NCBI RefSeq assembly: GCF_000258765.1 | Contig: NZ_AJLT01000038.1 | Coordinates: 1-34,715, forward strand | DNA from: Gillisia marina | GTDB taxonomy: Bacteria; Bacteroidota; Bacteroidia; Flavobacteriales; Flavobacteriaceae | DNA: 34,715 nucleotides | Direction: 5' to 3' | In this document: piece by piece, positions 17,185-24,852 of the stretch | Numbering within the stretch: position 1 is the stretch's first letter | Layout of the letters: the number at the start of each line of letters is the position of its first letter | Notes under the pieces: model-generated | Seen by the model: only the letters and a program-made list of their open reading frames with translations | Told to the model about the DNA's origin: nothing | Databases searched by the model: none | Position numbers and translations under genes: made by a program

Positions 17185-18189
17185 CTAAGGTACTTCTACC
17201 TCGTTAATGATCTTCTGGATAATATCTTCGGAAGTTACATTTTCTGCTTCGGCTTCATAGGTAATTCCAATTCTGTGTCTAAGCACATCGTACACGATGG
17301 CTCGCACGTCTTCAGGAATCACATAACCTCTGCGTTTTATAAAAGCATAACATTTAGCAGCGATTGCCAAATTGATACTTCCTCTTGGAGAAGCTCCAAA
17401 GTTGATTAGTGGTTTTAAATCTGGGAGATTATATTTTTCAGGATTTCTGGTAGCAAAGACGATATCTAAAATGTATTTTTCGATCTTCTCGTCCATATAC
17501 ACTTCTCGAACCGCCGCTTGCGCTCTGGCAATTTGCTCTAAGCTCACCACCTGATTTACTTTTTCGAAGCCTCCTTTCAAATTAGCCCTCATTATAAGCT
17601 GCTCATGAGCCATTTGAGGATAATCTATCACCGTCTTCAACATAAATCTATCCACCTGTGCTTCCGGCAACGGATAGGTTCCTTCTTGCTCCACCGGGTT
17701 TTGCGTAGCCATCACTAAAAATGGTCGATCTAAAATAAAAGTTTCGTCTCCAATAGTAACTTGCTTTTCCTGCATAGCTTCTAATAAAGCCGACTGCACT
17801 TTTGCGGGAGCACGGTTAATCTCATCTGCCAGCACAAAATTGGCGAAAATCGGTCCTTTTTTAATGCTGAAATCATTCACCTTCATATTATAGATCATCG
17901 TTCCCACAACATCTGCAGGTAAAAGATCTGGCGTAAACTGAATTCTACTGAAGCTTCCATGTACTGCTTGAGAAAGGGTGTTAATTGCCAAGGTTTTTGC
18001 GAGCCCTGGAACACCTTCTAAAAGGATATGCCCTTGCCCCAATAACCCAATCAATAAACGCTCTACCATTTCCTTTTGCCCCACGATCACTTTATTGATC
18101 TCTGCTGTAAGAATATCGACAAAAGCACTTTCTCTCTCTATTTTCTCATTAAGACTTGAAATGTCTACTGTAGCATTATTTTCTATCAT
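17185..18189 (-). CDS. moxR: MoxR-family AAA+ ATPase
   Basis: 334-aa AAA+ chaperone. Walker A GVPGLAKT is at 59-66, Walker B VLADE at 119-123 with NRAPAKVQSALLEAMQE following, and the sensor motif ATQNPVEQEGTYPLPEAQ is present. MoxR proteins remodel vWA-domain partners; here those would be BatA, BatB and the DUF58 protein. First gene of the eight-gene leftward operon. The terminator of the DUF4382 gene lies about 90 bp upstream, so the operon should start from its own promoter in 18190-18276; I saw no strong -7 match there. Confidence 0.95.
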   Translation of the reverse strand: MIENNATVDISSLNEKIERESAFVDILTAEINKVIVGQKEMVERLLIGLLGQGHILLEGVPGLAKTLAINTLSQAVHGSFSRIQFTPDLLPADVVGTMIYNMKVNDFSIKKGPIFANFVLADEINRAPAKVQSALLEAMQEKQVTIGDETFILDRPFLVMATQNPVEQEGTYPLPEAQVDRFMLKTVIDYPQMAHEQLIMRANLKGGFEKVNQVVSLEQIARAQAAVREVYMDEKIEKYILDIVFATRNPEKYNLPDLKPLINFGASPRGSINLAIAAKCYAFIKRRGYVIPEDVRAIVYDVLRHRIGITYEAEAENVTSEDIIQKIINEVEVP

Positions 18190-18276
18190 GAATATTCAAT
18201 TTATTATGTGAAGATATTTACAAATTACGAAAGGTGCAAATAGAGCAATTATTGAACCATAAACGTTAAAATGAAA

Positions 18277-18321
18277 GAAAAAAAAATAGGGCTCACTAAA
18301 ATTTTCAATCTTAGTGAGCCC
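18277..18321 (-). terminator. Rho-independent terminator of the DUF4382 gene
   Basis: An 11-bp perfect stem, GGGCTCACTAA (18289-18299) / TTAGTGAGCCC (18311-18321). On the minus strand it is followed by a T-rich tail. Confidence 0.9.
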
Positions 18322-18343
18322 TTCTGAAAAAGAAATCTAACCT

Positions 18344-19165
18344 CTAATTCAAAAAGATGGTTTCTAAATCTATAGTTCCATTAGCGGTAACTTCTATATT
18401 ATTCATGGTTTTCACTTGAAATGCTGAAGCTAATGATGGTGTTATAGTTATTTTATAAACTCCTGCAGGCACACCATTTAAAGCAAACTCTCCATTAGTA
18501 TTTGTAAAAGCAGAAATTTTAGCCGTTGCATTTTGTGCAGTAACCTCATATTGAAAATTTGTTGGGTGAACTGCTCCTACAATAGTTCCAGTTTCAGCAG
18601 TTGCAGTAGCACGAATAACCGGCTTCAAAATAAATCCACCAGAGTTACCAGCAGTTACGATAGATTGATCTACATCGAAATCTAATAAGAACTCATACTC
18701 TTGTCCTGCCTCTAATTCTTGATCTACTTTAATCTTTAATCCAGATTGCTGCGCACTTGGCGTGCTAAGTTCTTGTCTTGAACCATCATTTAAAATTAAA
18801 TAATTGTCTCCACCCAATACTAGTCTAATCTGACTAAGGTAGCCAGCTTCCACTTCAGCATCTGCCAACAACTGTGTTACTCCGCCCGTTAAGGTTAAAA
18901 GATCATACATTCCTGTTTGTACCCCGGCTAAACTAACCCATCCTTCTTCTGAAGCCGATGCGTCCGATTTTACCATAACATCAACAACATTTACAAAAAC
19001 AGCTTTGTAATCACCCGGAGCATCAGTCATTCTCACTTTCACTCTCGCAGAATCACCGTTGCTAGAATCGTCATTGCTACAACTAAACAACACAGTAACA
19101 GCCAATATTGCCATTAAAAATCCTGTAAATTTCTTCATTCTCATATTCGTTAAACGCTTTTTCAT
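18344..19165 (-). CDS. DUF4382 lipoprotein
   Basis: 273-aa lipoprotein with the lipobox LFSC (Cys29 from the start chosen here). A DUF4382 domain follows (about 35-180, RVKVRMTDAPGDYKAVFVNV), then a C-terminal carboxypeptidase-regulatory-like beta-sandwich (about 190-270, GEFALNGVPAGVYKITI). Such proteins are anchored to the outer or inner membrane and the function is unknown. The open frame extends to 19204, but the ATG at 19165 after an A/T-rich leader is more likely; an ATG at 19138 is also possible. Monocistronic. Confidence 0.85.
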   Translation of the reverse strand: MKKRLTNMRMKKFTGFLMAILAVTVLFSCSNDDSSNGDSARVKVRMTDAPGDYKAVFVNVVDVMVKSDASASEEGWVSLAGVQTGMYDLLTLTGGVTQLLADAEVEAGYLSQIRLVLGGDNYLILNDGSRQELSTPSAQQSGLKIKVDQELEAGQEYEFLLDFDVDQSIVTAGNSGGFILKPVIRATATAETGTIVGAVHPTNFQYEVTAQNATAKISAFTNTNGEFALNGVPAGVYKITITPSLASAFQVKTMNNIEVTANGTIDLETIFLN

Positions 19166-19234
19166 ATTTAAATTGATTTGGTTTTGGAGAGGATAACGAA
19201 GCATTGTTACATAGATTTTATGAGGAGTCTATAA

Positions 19235-19269
19235 TTAACTATTTTTAACAAGTCTTAACATTCGTTTAC
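19235..19269. promoter_or_regulatory. phased TTAAC direct repeats (10-bp period)
   Basis: TTAAC at 19235, 19245 and 19255 and TTTAC at 19265, all on the plus strand with exactly 10-bp spacing, in the region between the divergent DUF4382 lipoprotein and SDR genes. The spacing places all copies on one face of the helix. Confidence 0.45.
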
Positions 19270-19339
19270 AAATCGTACCATTCTAAATCTGAATACATTT
19301 TATAACTTAAAATGATCTTTAAAATCTCAATAAAATAAT

Positions 19340-20094
19340 ATGACAAAATTAGCCTTAATCACAGGAGCCACTAGCGGAATTGGAAAAGCAACTGCTCTTG
19401 CATTTGCTGAAAAGAATATCAACTTGATCTTATGCGGAAGAAAAACAGCGGTTTTAAGCGAATTGGAAACAGAACTCTCTAAACAAGTCTCTGTCACCAC
19501 ATTAAATTTCGATGTCAGGGATAAAAATGAAGTGCATAAAAAAATTGAAAGCTTGCCGGAATCCTTTCAAAATATAGACATTTTAATTAATAATGCAGGA
19601 AATGCTCATGGTTTGGATCCCATCCAAAATGGAAATTTAGAGGATTGGGATGCCATGTTGGATATTAATGTGAAAGGCTTGCTTTATGTTAGTAAAGCAA
19701 TAATTCCCGGCATGATCGAACGAAAATCAGGCATATCATTAATATTGGTTCTACTGCCGGCAAAGAAGTATATCCCAATGGAAATGTGTATTGCGCCAGT
19801 AAGTTTGCGGTAGATGCCCTAAACCAAGGAATGCGAATAGATCTTAATAAAACCGGAATTAAAGTGGGCGCCATAAATCCAGGCTTAACCCAAACTGAGT
19901 TCAGCAAAGTGCGTTTTAAAGGAGATGAGGAAAGAGCAGGAAAAGTCTATCAGGGCTTTGAAGCGCTTCAGCCTGAAGATATTGCAGATATTATCTCTTT
20001 TGTGGTCTCCAGGCCCTATCATGTAAATATTGCAGATCTTACCGTAATGCCTTCGGCACAAGCGAGTAGTACCATTCTAAATAAAGATTCTTAA
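19340..20094 (+). pseudogene. short-chain dehydrogenase/reductase, frameshifted
   Basis: Classical SDR of about 251 aa once the frame is restored. The N-terminal frame has the NAD(P)-binding TGATSGIGKA and the INNAGNAHG motif. The second frame has the catalytic YCASK and the C-terminal substrate region. The break lies near 19730, where a GGC-CAT reading becomes GGC-AT: adding one C in the ATCAGGC run restores a normal active-site Ser loop. Resembles the YdfG/3-hydroxy acid dehydrogenase group (NADP-dependent), but the substrate is unknown. Could be a sequencing error. Confidence 0.85.
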
Positions 20095-20153
20095 AACCTA
20101 TTTTAATTATATCAAAATTTCTAACTTTTAAAAATAGATGCATACCCTGAAGA

Positions 20154-21290
20154 ATGATTAACAAACGCCTTTTAATAAAAAACCTGCTCGCCCATAACGA
20201 CGAGAACAGCTTTTATGATAAAAAGCGCACGTTAAATATTGGTCAAAAAGAAGGAAAAGCGAAATTTTTAAAACATGTATGTGCATTAGCGAATTCCAAT
20301 CCTGAAAATAATTCTTACATAGTAATTGGGGTGGAAGATGAAGACAATTTTATTACAGGAGTCGATTTTTTTGATGATAGTAAAATTCAGAATTTAATAA
20401 ATGCCTATTTAGATAACCCGCCTCTAGTATCCTACGAGAATATCCCATTTCCTCACCTTCCGGTTCATTTAGTTGTTGGACTAGTCTCTATTCGTCCAAA
20501 TAGAGGAAAGGTTTGTTCACTTCGGAAAAACATCTGGAAATATTATGGAGGCGCGGTGTATATTAGGGAAGGTAGCATTAGTATGCCCAAGAATTTTGGG
20601 ATTGAATTAAAGGATGTTAATTCTGAAATCGTTAGTTCAATAGAAAATCACGCGCAAAATAACATCGAACTCACCTTAGATGGAGTATTTGATTTTATGA
20701 ATAAGCGAAAAGATTTTCATCCTTCTTACAAAGTCTTTAAAGAATACTTTGTGGTTTGTTGGGCAGGAAAAATTAAAAAAATTAAAGGCGACACCTACTA
20801 TTCTAGATTAGACATCGAATTAATAAATGAGCAGGTAAAATTGTTTTATTCGGAATTAGATATTGTAAGCATAAGTATAGATAGGGATTATTTCAAAATT
20901 GTGGAATATGTGCATCTAGGGCTTCAAGATAAATTTCAATATTATCCGTTAGAAGAAGTGAATATTAGTTTTAAAGATAATGCAGGCTACGATATGGAAA
21001 GTAAACTGCTGTTTAAGCCGCCTCAATTTGACAAAAAAAATTCTTTATCATATCTATAATTCAAATAATGCCTTAGTTTCAAAATTGAAAAGCGGAGCAT
21101 TTCTCACTAAAAATGAAGAAAAGGATTTACTTAAAATGCCGGCAGCTATTTGATTTGCTATTTTAATGAGTTTGATGCAGCTATAGATAAATTAGAAGAA
21201 GTGAAGGAGTTTTTAAAAATACATAGCAAAAAGGCCTACCAATCTTATAAAGAAAGTATGAGAATTTTAAGAAAAGTAAAATATAATTAA
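20154..21290 (+). pseudogene. AlbA_2 (Schlafen-type) ATP-binding-like protein, two frameshifts
   Basis: The intact frame to 21059 covers about 301 residues. The first 150 (KEGKAKFLKHVCALANSNP, then NSYIVIGVEDEDNFITGV, then YYGGAVYIREGS) look like the AlbA_2/Schlafen nucleic-acid-binding domain; the rest is not recognised. A run of eight A at about 21033-21040 throws the frame; with seven A it continues through LYHIYNSNNALVSKL to a second break near 21150 (ATTTGATTTG), then on through NEFDAAIDKLEEVKEF to TAA at 21288-21290. Restored length is about 378 aa. The phosphatase starts 1 base after the stop. Confidence 0.7.
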
Positions 21291-21291
21291 T

Positions 21292-22019
21292 ATGAATAGA
21301 ACCATTGTGATTGGAGATATTCATGGGGGACTTAAGGCGCTTTTGCAACTTCTTAAAAGAGCGGATCTTCTTCCTAGTGATCAACTCATTTTTTTAGGAG
21401 ACTATGTAGATGGATGGAGTGATTCTGCCAATGTTGTTTCTTATCTCATTGAGCTTGCAAAACAGAATTCCTGTATTTTTTTACGAGGCAATCATGATTA
21501 TCTTACTGAAAAATGGCTAAAAACAGGCGAGTCCAATGAGCAATGGTTACAACATGGTGGACAATCGAGTATAGATGCTTATAGAAATTTTTCTTCTGAA
21601 GAAATAGAGACACATCTAAATTTTTATTCTCAAATGGTCAATTATTATATAGACAAAAATAATAAGTTGTTTGTTCACGCGGGATTTACCAATCTTCGTG
21701 GCCCGGATCAAGAATATCATTCAACAGCTTTATATTGGGATCGAACTCTTTGGGAAATGGTACTATCCTAGATAAGAAGCTTGAAAAGAACAATGATTTC
21801 TATCCAAAACGCTTACTTCTTTTCGATGAGATATTTATAGGACATACTCCGGTAACCAGAATTGGCAAAGAAAAACCGGTAAATATTGCAAACGTTTGGA
21901 ATGTGGATACCGGCGCAGCATTTAAAGGAAAAATTTCGGCTGTAGAGATCTCAACGAAAGAAATTTGGCAAAGCGATCCAGTCTATAAACTTTATCCCGA
22001 TGAGAACGGCAGAAATTAA
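21292..22019 (+). pseudogene. PPP-type metallophosphatase, frameshifted
   Basis: Calcineurin-like phosphoesterase with the PPP metal-binding signatures GDIHGG, GDYVDGW, RGNHDYL, VHAGF and, after the break, GHTPV. The frame is lost near 21770 (after WEMVLS). Adding one base, for example a third C in TATCC, joins it to LDKKLEKNNDFYPKRLLLF and gives 242 aa, the usual size. It lies 1 base after the AlbA_2 gene, so the two were one operon. Substrate unknown: protein Ser/Thr phosphatase or a dinucleoside hydrolase are both possible. Confidence 0.85.
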
Positions 22020-22027
22020 GAAAAAAT

Positions 22028-22061
22028 TTGGCATACAAACCTTAATAACTTCATATATTTG
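22028..22061 (+). promoter_or_regulatory. promoter of the acyl-ACP desaturase gene
   Basis: TTG at 22028-22030, 23-nt spacer, and TATATTTG at 22054-22061, an exact TAnnTTTG. The predicted leader is about 100 nt and contains two short upstream ORFs just before the start. Confidence 0.55.
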
Positions 22062-22171
22062 AAAATAATTATTGATTATGCATCATTTTTGATGTTTAAT
22101 ATTAAAAGTTACGCCAGCGCTTTACAGAATTCAGTTTTGTAATGTATGGAAACCCTAAAAAAAAGTAAGCT

Positions 22172-23164
22172 ATGGCATTAAGCAATATTCGGTTAGAAGT
22201 AATGAAAACTGTCGAGAAGCAGGTAGACAGTTTTGTGGATAAGTATTTGATTCCGATAGAAGACATTTGGCAACCTACTGACCTTTTGCCAAACCTACAA
22301 AGTGAAAATTATATAGATGAGATTAAGCAGATTCGTGAAGAGTCTAAGGAATTAGGCTACGATTTCTGGGTGGTTTTGGTTGCCGATATGGTAACTGAAG
22401 AAGCTCTACCTACCTACGAATCTTGGTTGATGGATATGGAAGGTGTACAACAACATGGAAGACAGGATGGCTGGTCTAAATGGATTAGACATTGGACCGG
22501 TGAAGAGAATAGGCACGGAGACACCTTAAATAAATACCTTTACTTATCTGGAAGAGTAGATATGCGTGAGATCGAAAAAACTACGCAATACCTAATTAGT
22601 GACGGTTTCGATATAGGAACAGGTCGTGATCCTTACAGAAACTTTATTTATACGAGTTTCCAAGAGCTTGCAACCAATATTTCCCACAAGAGAGTTGGTC
22701 AACTTGCCAAGAATAAAGGAAATAAGATGCTTGCAAAAATGTGTAATGTAATTGCCGGTGACGAAATGAGGCATCACTTAGCATATAGAGAATTTGTAAA
22801 TATCATTTTTGAGCATGATCCAAGTGAAATGATGCTTGCTTTCCAAGATATGATGAAAAAGAAAATTGTTATGCCCGCTCAATTCATTAGAGAATCTGGA
22901 GAAGGGATTGCAACAGCTTTCGAAAACTTCTCGAATGCAGCACAACGTTTAGGTGTTTATACTACCTACGATTATATAGATATTTTAAGTAAATTAAACG
23001 AGTACTGGCAAATAGATAAATTTACATCTCTTACAGATGATGCAGAAAAAGCAAGAGATTATTTAATGGCTTTACCAGATAGAATGACACGTATAGCGAG
23101 TAGGATTGCTGTCCCTCAGGATCAACACCAATTTAAATGGGTGGCAGCCAACGGAGTACTATAA
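22172..23164 (+). CDS. acyl-[acyl-carrier-protein] desaturase (plant-type, di-iron)
   Basis: Soluble ferritin-like desaturase of 330 aa that inserts a double bond into acyl-ACP. The di-iron ligands are in place: Glu76 or Glu77, Glu112 and His115 in EENRHG, Glu165 in FQELATN, and Glu198 and His201 in DEMRHH, with the same spacing as castor stearoyl-ACP Delta9 desaturase. Its role would be oxygen-dependent unsaturated fatty acid synthesis for membrane fluidity; the double-bond position is not known. Monocistronic, with its own promoter and a strong terminator. Confidence 0.92.
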   Translation: MALSNIRLEVMKTVEKQVDSFVDKYLIPIEDIWQPTDLLPNLQSENYIDEIKQIREESKELGYDFWVVLVADMVTEEALPTYESWLMDMEGVQQHGRQDGWSKWIRHWTGEENRHGDTLNKYLYLSGRVDMREIEKTTQYLISDGFDIGTGRDPYRNFIYTSFQELATNISHKRVGQLAKNKGNKMLAKMCNVIAGDEMRHHLAYREFVNIIFEHDPSEMMLAFQDMMKKKIVMPAQFIRESGEGIATAFENFSNAAQRLGVYTTYDYIDILSKLNEYWQIDKFTSLTDDAEKARDYLMALPDRMTRIASRIAVPQDQHQFKWVAANGVL

Positions 23165-23184
23165 CATTCCGCTCATATAATTTT

Positions 23185-23216
23185 AAAACCTCGATTCGAA
23201 AGATCGAGGTTTTTCC
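23185..23216 (+). terminator. Rho-independent terminator of the desaturase gene
   Basis: Stem AAAACCTCGAT (23185-23195) / ATCGAGGTTTT (23203-23213), followed by T residues. The A-tract on the left could also serve the other strand. Confidence 0.9.
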
Positions 23217-23266
23217 TTTTAAATACATAGTTCGTTCTCCTCAAGATTAAACAAGGAAGTTTCCGT

Positions 23267-23293
23267 TTAACAAAAGCTTAACTACACCTTTAC
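23267..23293 (+). promoter_or_regulatory. phased TTAAC/TTTAC direct repeats (11-bp period) upstream of the DUF4331 pair
   Basis: TTAAC at 23267 and 23278 and TTTAC at 23289, spaced exactly 11 bp. They lie about 100-125 bp before the DUF4331 ATG. The order TTAAC, TTAAC, TTTAC is the same as at 19.24 kb. An imperfect hairpin around GACC/GGTC (about 23340-23360) follows in the leader. Confidence 0.45.
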
Positions 23294-23390
23294 GGCTATT
23301 TTAAAACCGCCCCTCTTCTATTCCCGTATATTTTGACAGGAGACCAACAAAGGTCCTCTAAAACTATTTAGAAATAATAAACCAATCCTT

Positions 23391-24068
23391 ATGAAAAAGA
23401 TTAAAATTTTTGCAGTTATAGGAATAATATTGGCTGTGCCAGTATTTATCGCTGCCGATCACATTGACGCACCTGGAGTAGCAGGTACATCTGCAGATAT
23501 TGCAGATTTCTATGCTTTCGAACCAACAGAAGGTTCAGATAACACCGTATTTATCGTAGATGTTCAATCTAATGTTTTACCAGATTTAACTTATGGTGAA
23601 TTTGATGAAGATGTAATGATAGAGATCAACATCGATTTAGATGGAGATTTGGTAGAAGATCAAGTTATACAAGCAATTCCAAGAGATGGAATGATGTATT
23701 TCTTCGGACCTTTTGCTCCTACTTCTACAGGTTTAAATAGCCAAGTAGCAATAGGGAACGCTTTAGGATCTGTAGAAATTTCTGCTGAAACTGCAATCAC
23801 AACTACTACTAGCAATGGTGTTTCCTTATTTGCAGGACCAAGACAAGATGCTTTCTATTTTGACTTTGTGAGATTTAACGAAGTAATTGCTCCTTCCCCT
23901 TCAGACAATTCTGGATTTAATGTTCCAGGTGCTGATACTTTTGACGGTGCTAACACTTTATCTATTGCTTTAGAAATTCCAAATTCTTTATTAGGAACTC
24001 CTACTGCTACAAATGTAATTGGTTTACCTGTGTATAAAACTTGGGTTACTACAAACAGAAAACAATAA
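23391..24068 (+). CDS. DUF4331 family protein, N-terminal-half type
   Basis: 225-aa exported protein. The N-terminal 22 residues are a signal peptide (MKKIKIFAVIGIILAVPVFI). Then comes ADHIDAPGVAG...ADIADFYAF, the hallmark of the N-terminal half of DUF4331 proteins, and near the end SIALEIPNSLLG and PVYKTWVTTNRKQ, which in full-length family members precede the second half. The frame ends cleanly at 24068, and the missing half is on the next gene 27 bp downstream. Function of DUF4331 is unknown; extracytoplasmic location is likely. Confidence 0.8.
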   Translation: MKKIKIFAVIGIILAVPVFIAADHIDAPGVAGTSADIADFYAFEPTEGSDNTVFIVDVQSNVLPDLTYGEFDEDVMIEINIDLDGDLVEDQVIQAIPRDGMMYFFGPFAPTSTGLNSQVAIGNALGSVEISAETAITTTTSNGVSLFAGPRQDAFYFDFVRFNEVIAPSPSDNSGFNVPGADTFDGANTLSIALEIPNSLLGTPTATNVIGLPVYKTWVTTNRKQ

Positions 24069-24095
24069 TATATCAATTTTAAAAAACATAGAATT

Positions 24096-24788
24096 ATGAA
24101 AATATATAATATAAAATTTTTATTCGCAGCATTGTGTGCCAGTTTCTTGGTAGTTGGATGTAGTAATGATGACGATAATATAGGTGGAACACCTCCTCCT
24201 GCAGAAGTAGATTTCACTGGAACTTTTAGTCAGGTAGATCATATGGGAAGACCAGGAATAAACACTGTTTTAAGCGGAAGTGCAGATATTAAAAACATGC
24301 ACAACGTTACTATTCCTTCAATGATGCAAGCGACTTTTCAAGCAGCTTTTGAAGCTCAATTAGAAGGGTTGCATGATGCTTACGCTGTAGCTTTAGGTTT
24401 TACTGCTGAAGATGTAGATTACCAACCAAATATTTTGGGTGATATTCTAAATGGTGCAGAGCCAACATCAGAAGATAATCCTAATCCAGTATCGGCAACA
24501 GTTTTAACTACTGTATTGGCTAACGATGTATTAGAAATTGCGCCTAATAACGTTACTACTTATTTTACTGCCGGAGTCGGAGCGCCAACATTTGAGGGTG
24601 CAATAGGATTTACTGGTAGAAGATTACAAGATGATGTAATAGATGTATCTCTTATATTACTTTTTGGTGGAGAAACCGGAGCTCGTTTTAACGGAGAAGG
24701 TGGATTTCCACAATTAGTTACAGATGGAGTTTCTCTTACTGCAGATAATATTACAACTAGCTTTCCTTACATAGGAGCGCCAGAATAG
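24096..24788 (+). CDS. lipoprotein resembling the C-terminal half of DUF4331
   Basis: 230-aa lipoprotein with lipobox VVGC (Cys at about residue 22) followed by a Asp/Asn-rich tether (SNDDDNIGG) and a Pro run. The mature part begins FTGTFSQVDHMGRPGINTVL, close to the QV-RMG-P-VN segment that opens the second half of DUF4331 proteins. The rest has beta-rich, Asp-rich stretches. Co-transcribed with the preceding gene (27-bp gap) and closed by a terminator at 24811. I infer that the two products form one split DUF4331 unit. Confidence 0.75.
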   Translation: MKIYNIKFLFAALCASFLVVGCSNDDDNIGGTPPPAEVDFTGTFSQVDHMGRPGINTVLSGSADIKNMHNVTIPSMMQATFQAAFEAQLEGLHDAYAVALGFTAEDVDYQPNILGDILNGAEPTSEDNPNPVSATVLTTVLANDVLEIAPNNVTTYFTAGVGAPTFEGAIGFTGRRLQDDVIDVSLILLFGGETGARFNGEGGFPQLVTDGVSLTADNITTSFPYIGAPE

Positions 24789-24810
24789 TTAATATTTAAC
24801 ATTATGAATA

Positions 24811-24834
24811 AGCCCTGTAAAAAGGGCTTTTTTG
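24811..24834 (+). terminator. Rho-independent terminator after the DUF4331 pair
   Basis: AGCCCT (24811-24816) / AGGGCT (24823-24828) followed by a run of T. It ends about 20 bases before the TPR lipoprotein ATG, so that gene may be reached by partial read-through. Confidence 0.85.
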
Positions 24835-24852
24835 TACCCAATAACACCAACC

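Noticed and set aside
20154-22019. Programmed frameshifting in the AlbA_2 and phosphatase genes
   Set aside because: The break sites do not look like known slip sites apart from the A-run, and the SDR and batB breaks are at different sequences. Error or decay is simpler.
22062-22171. Riboswitch in the desaturase leader
   Set aside because: The 110-nt leader shows only a weak hairpin (CATCATTTTTGATG) and no fold I can match to a known class.
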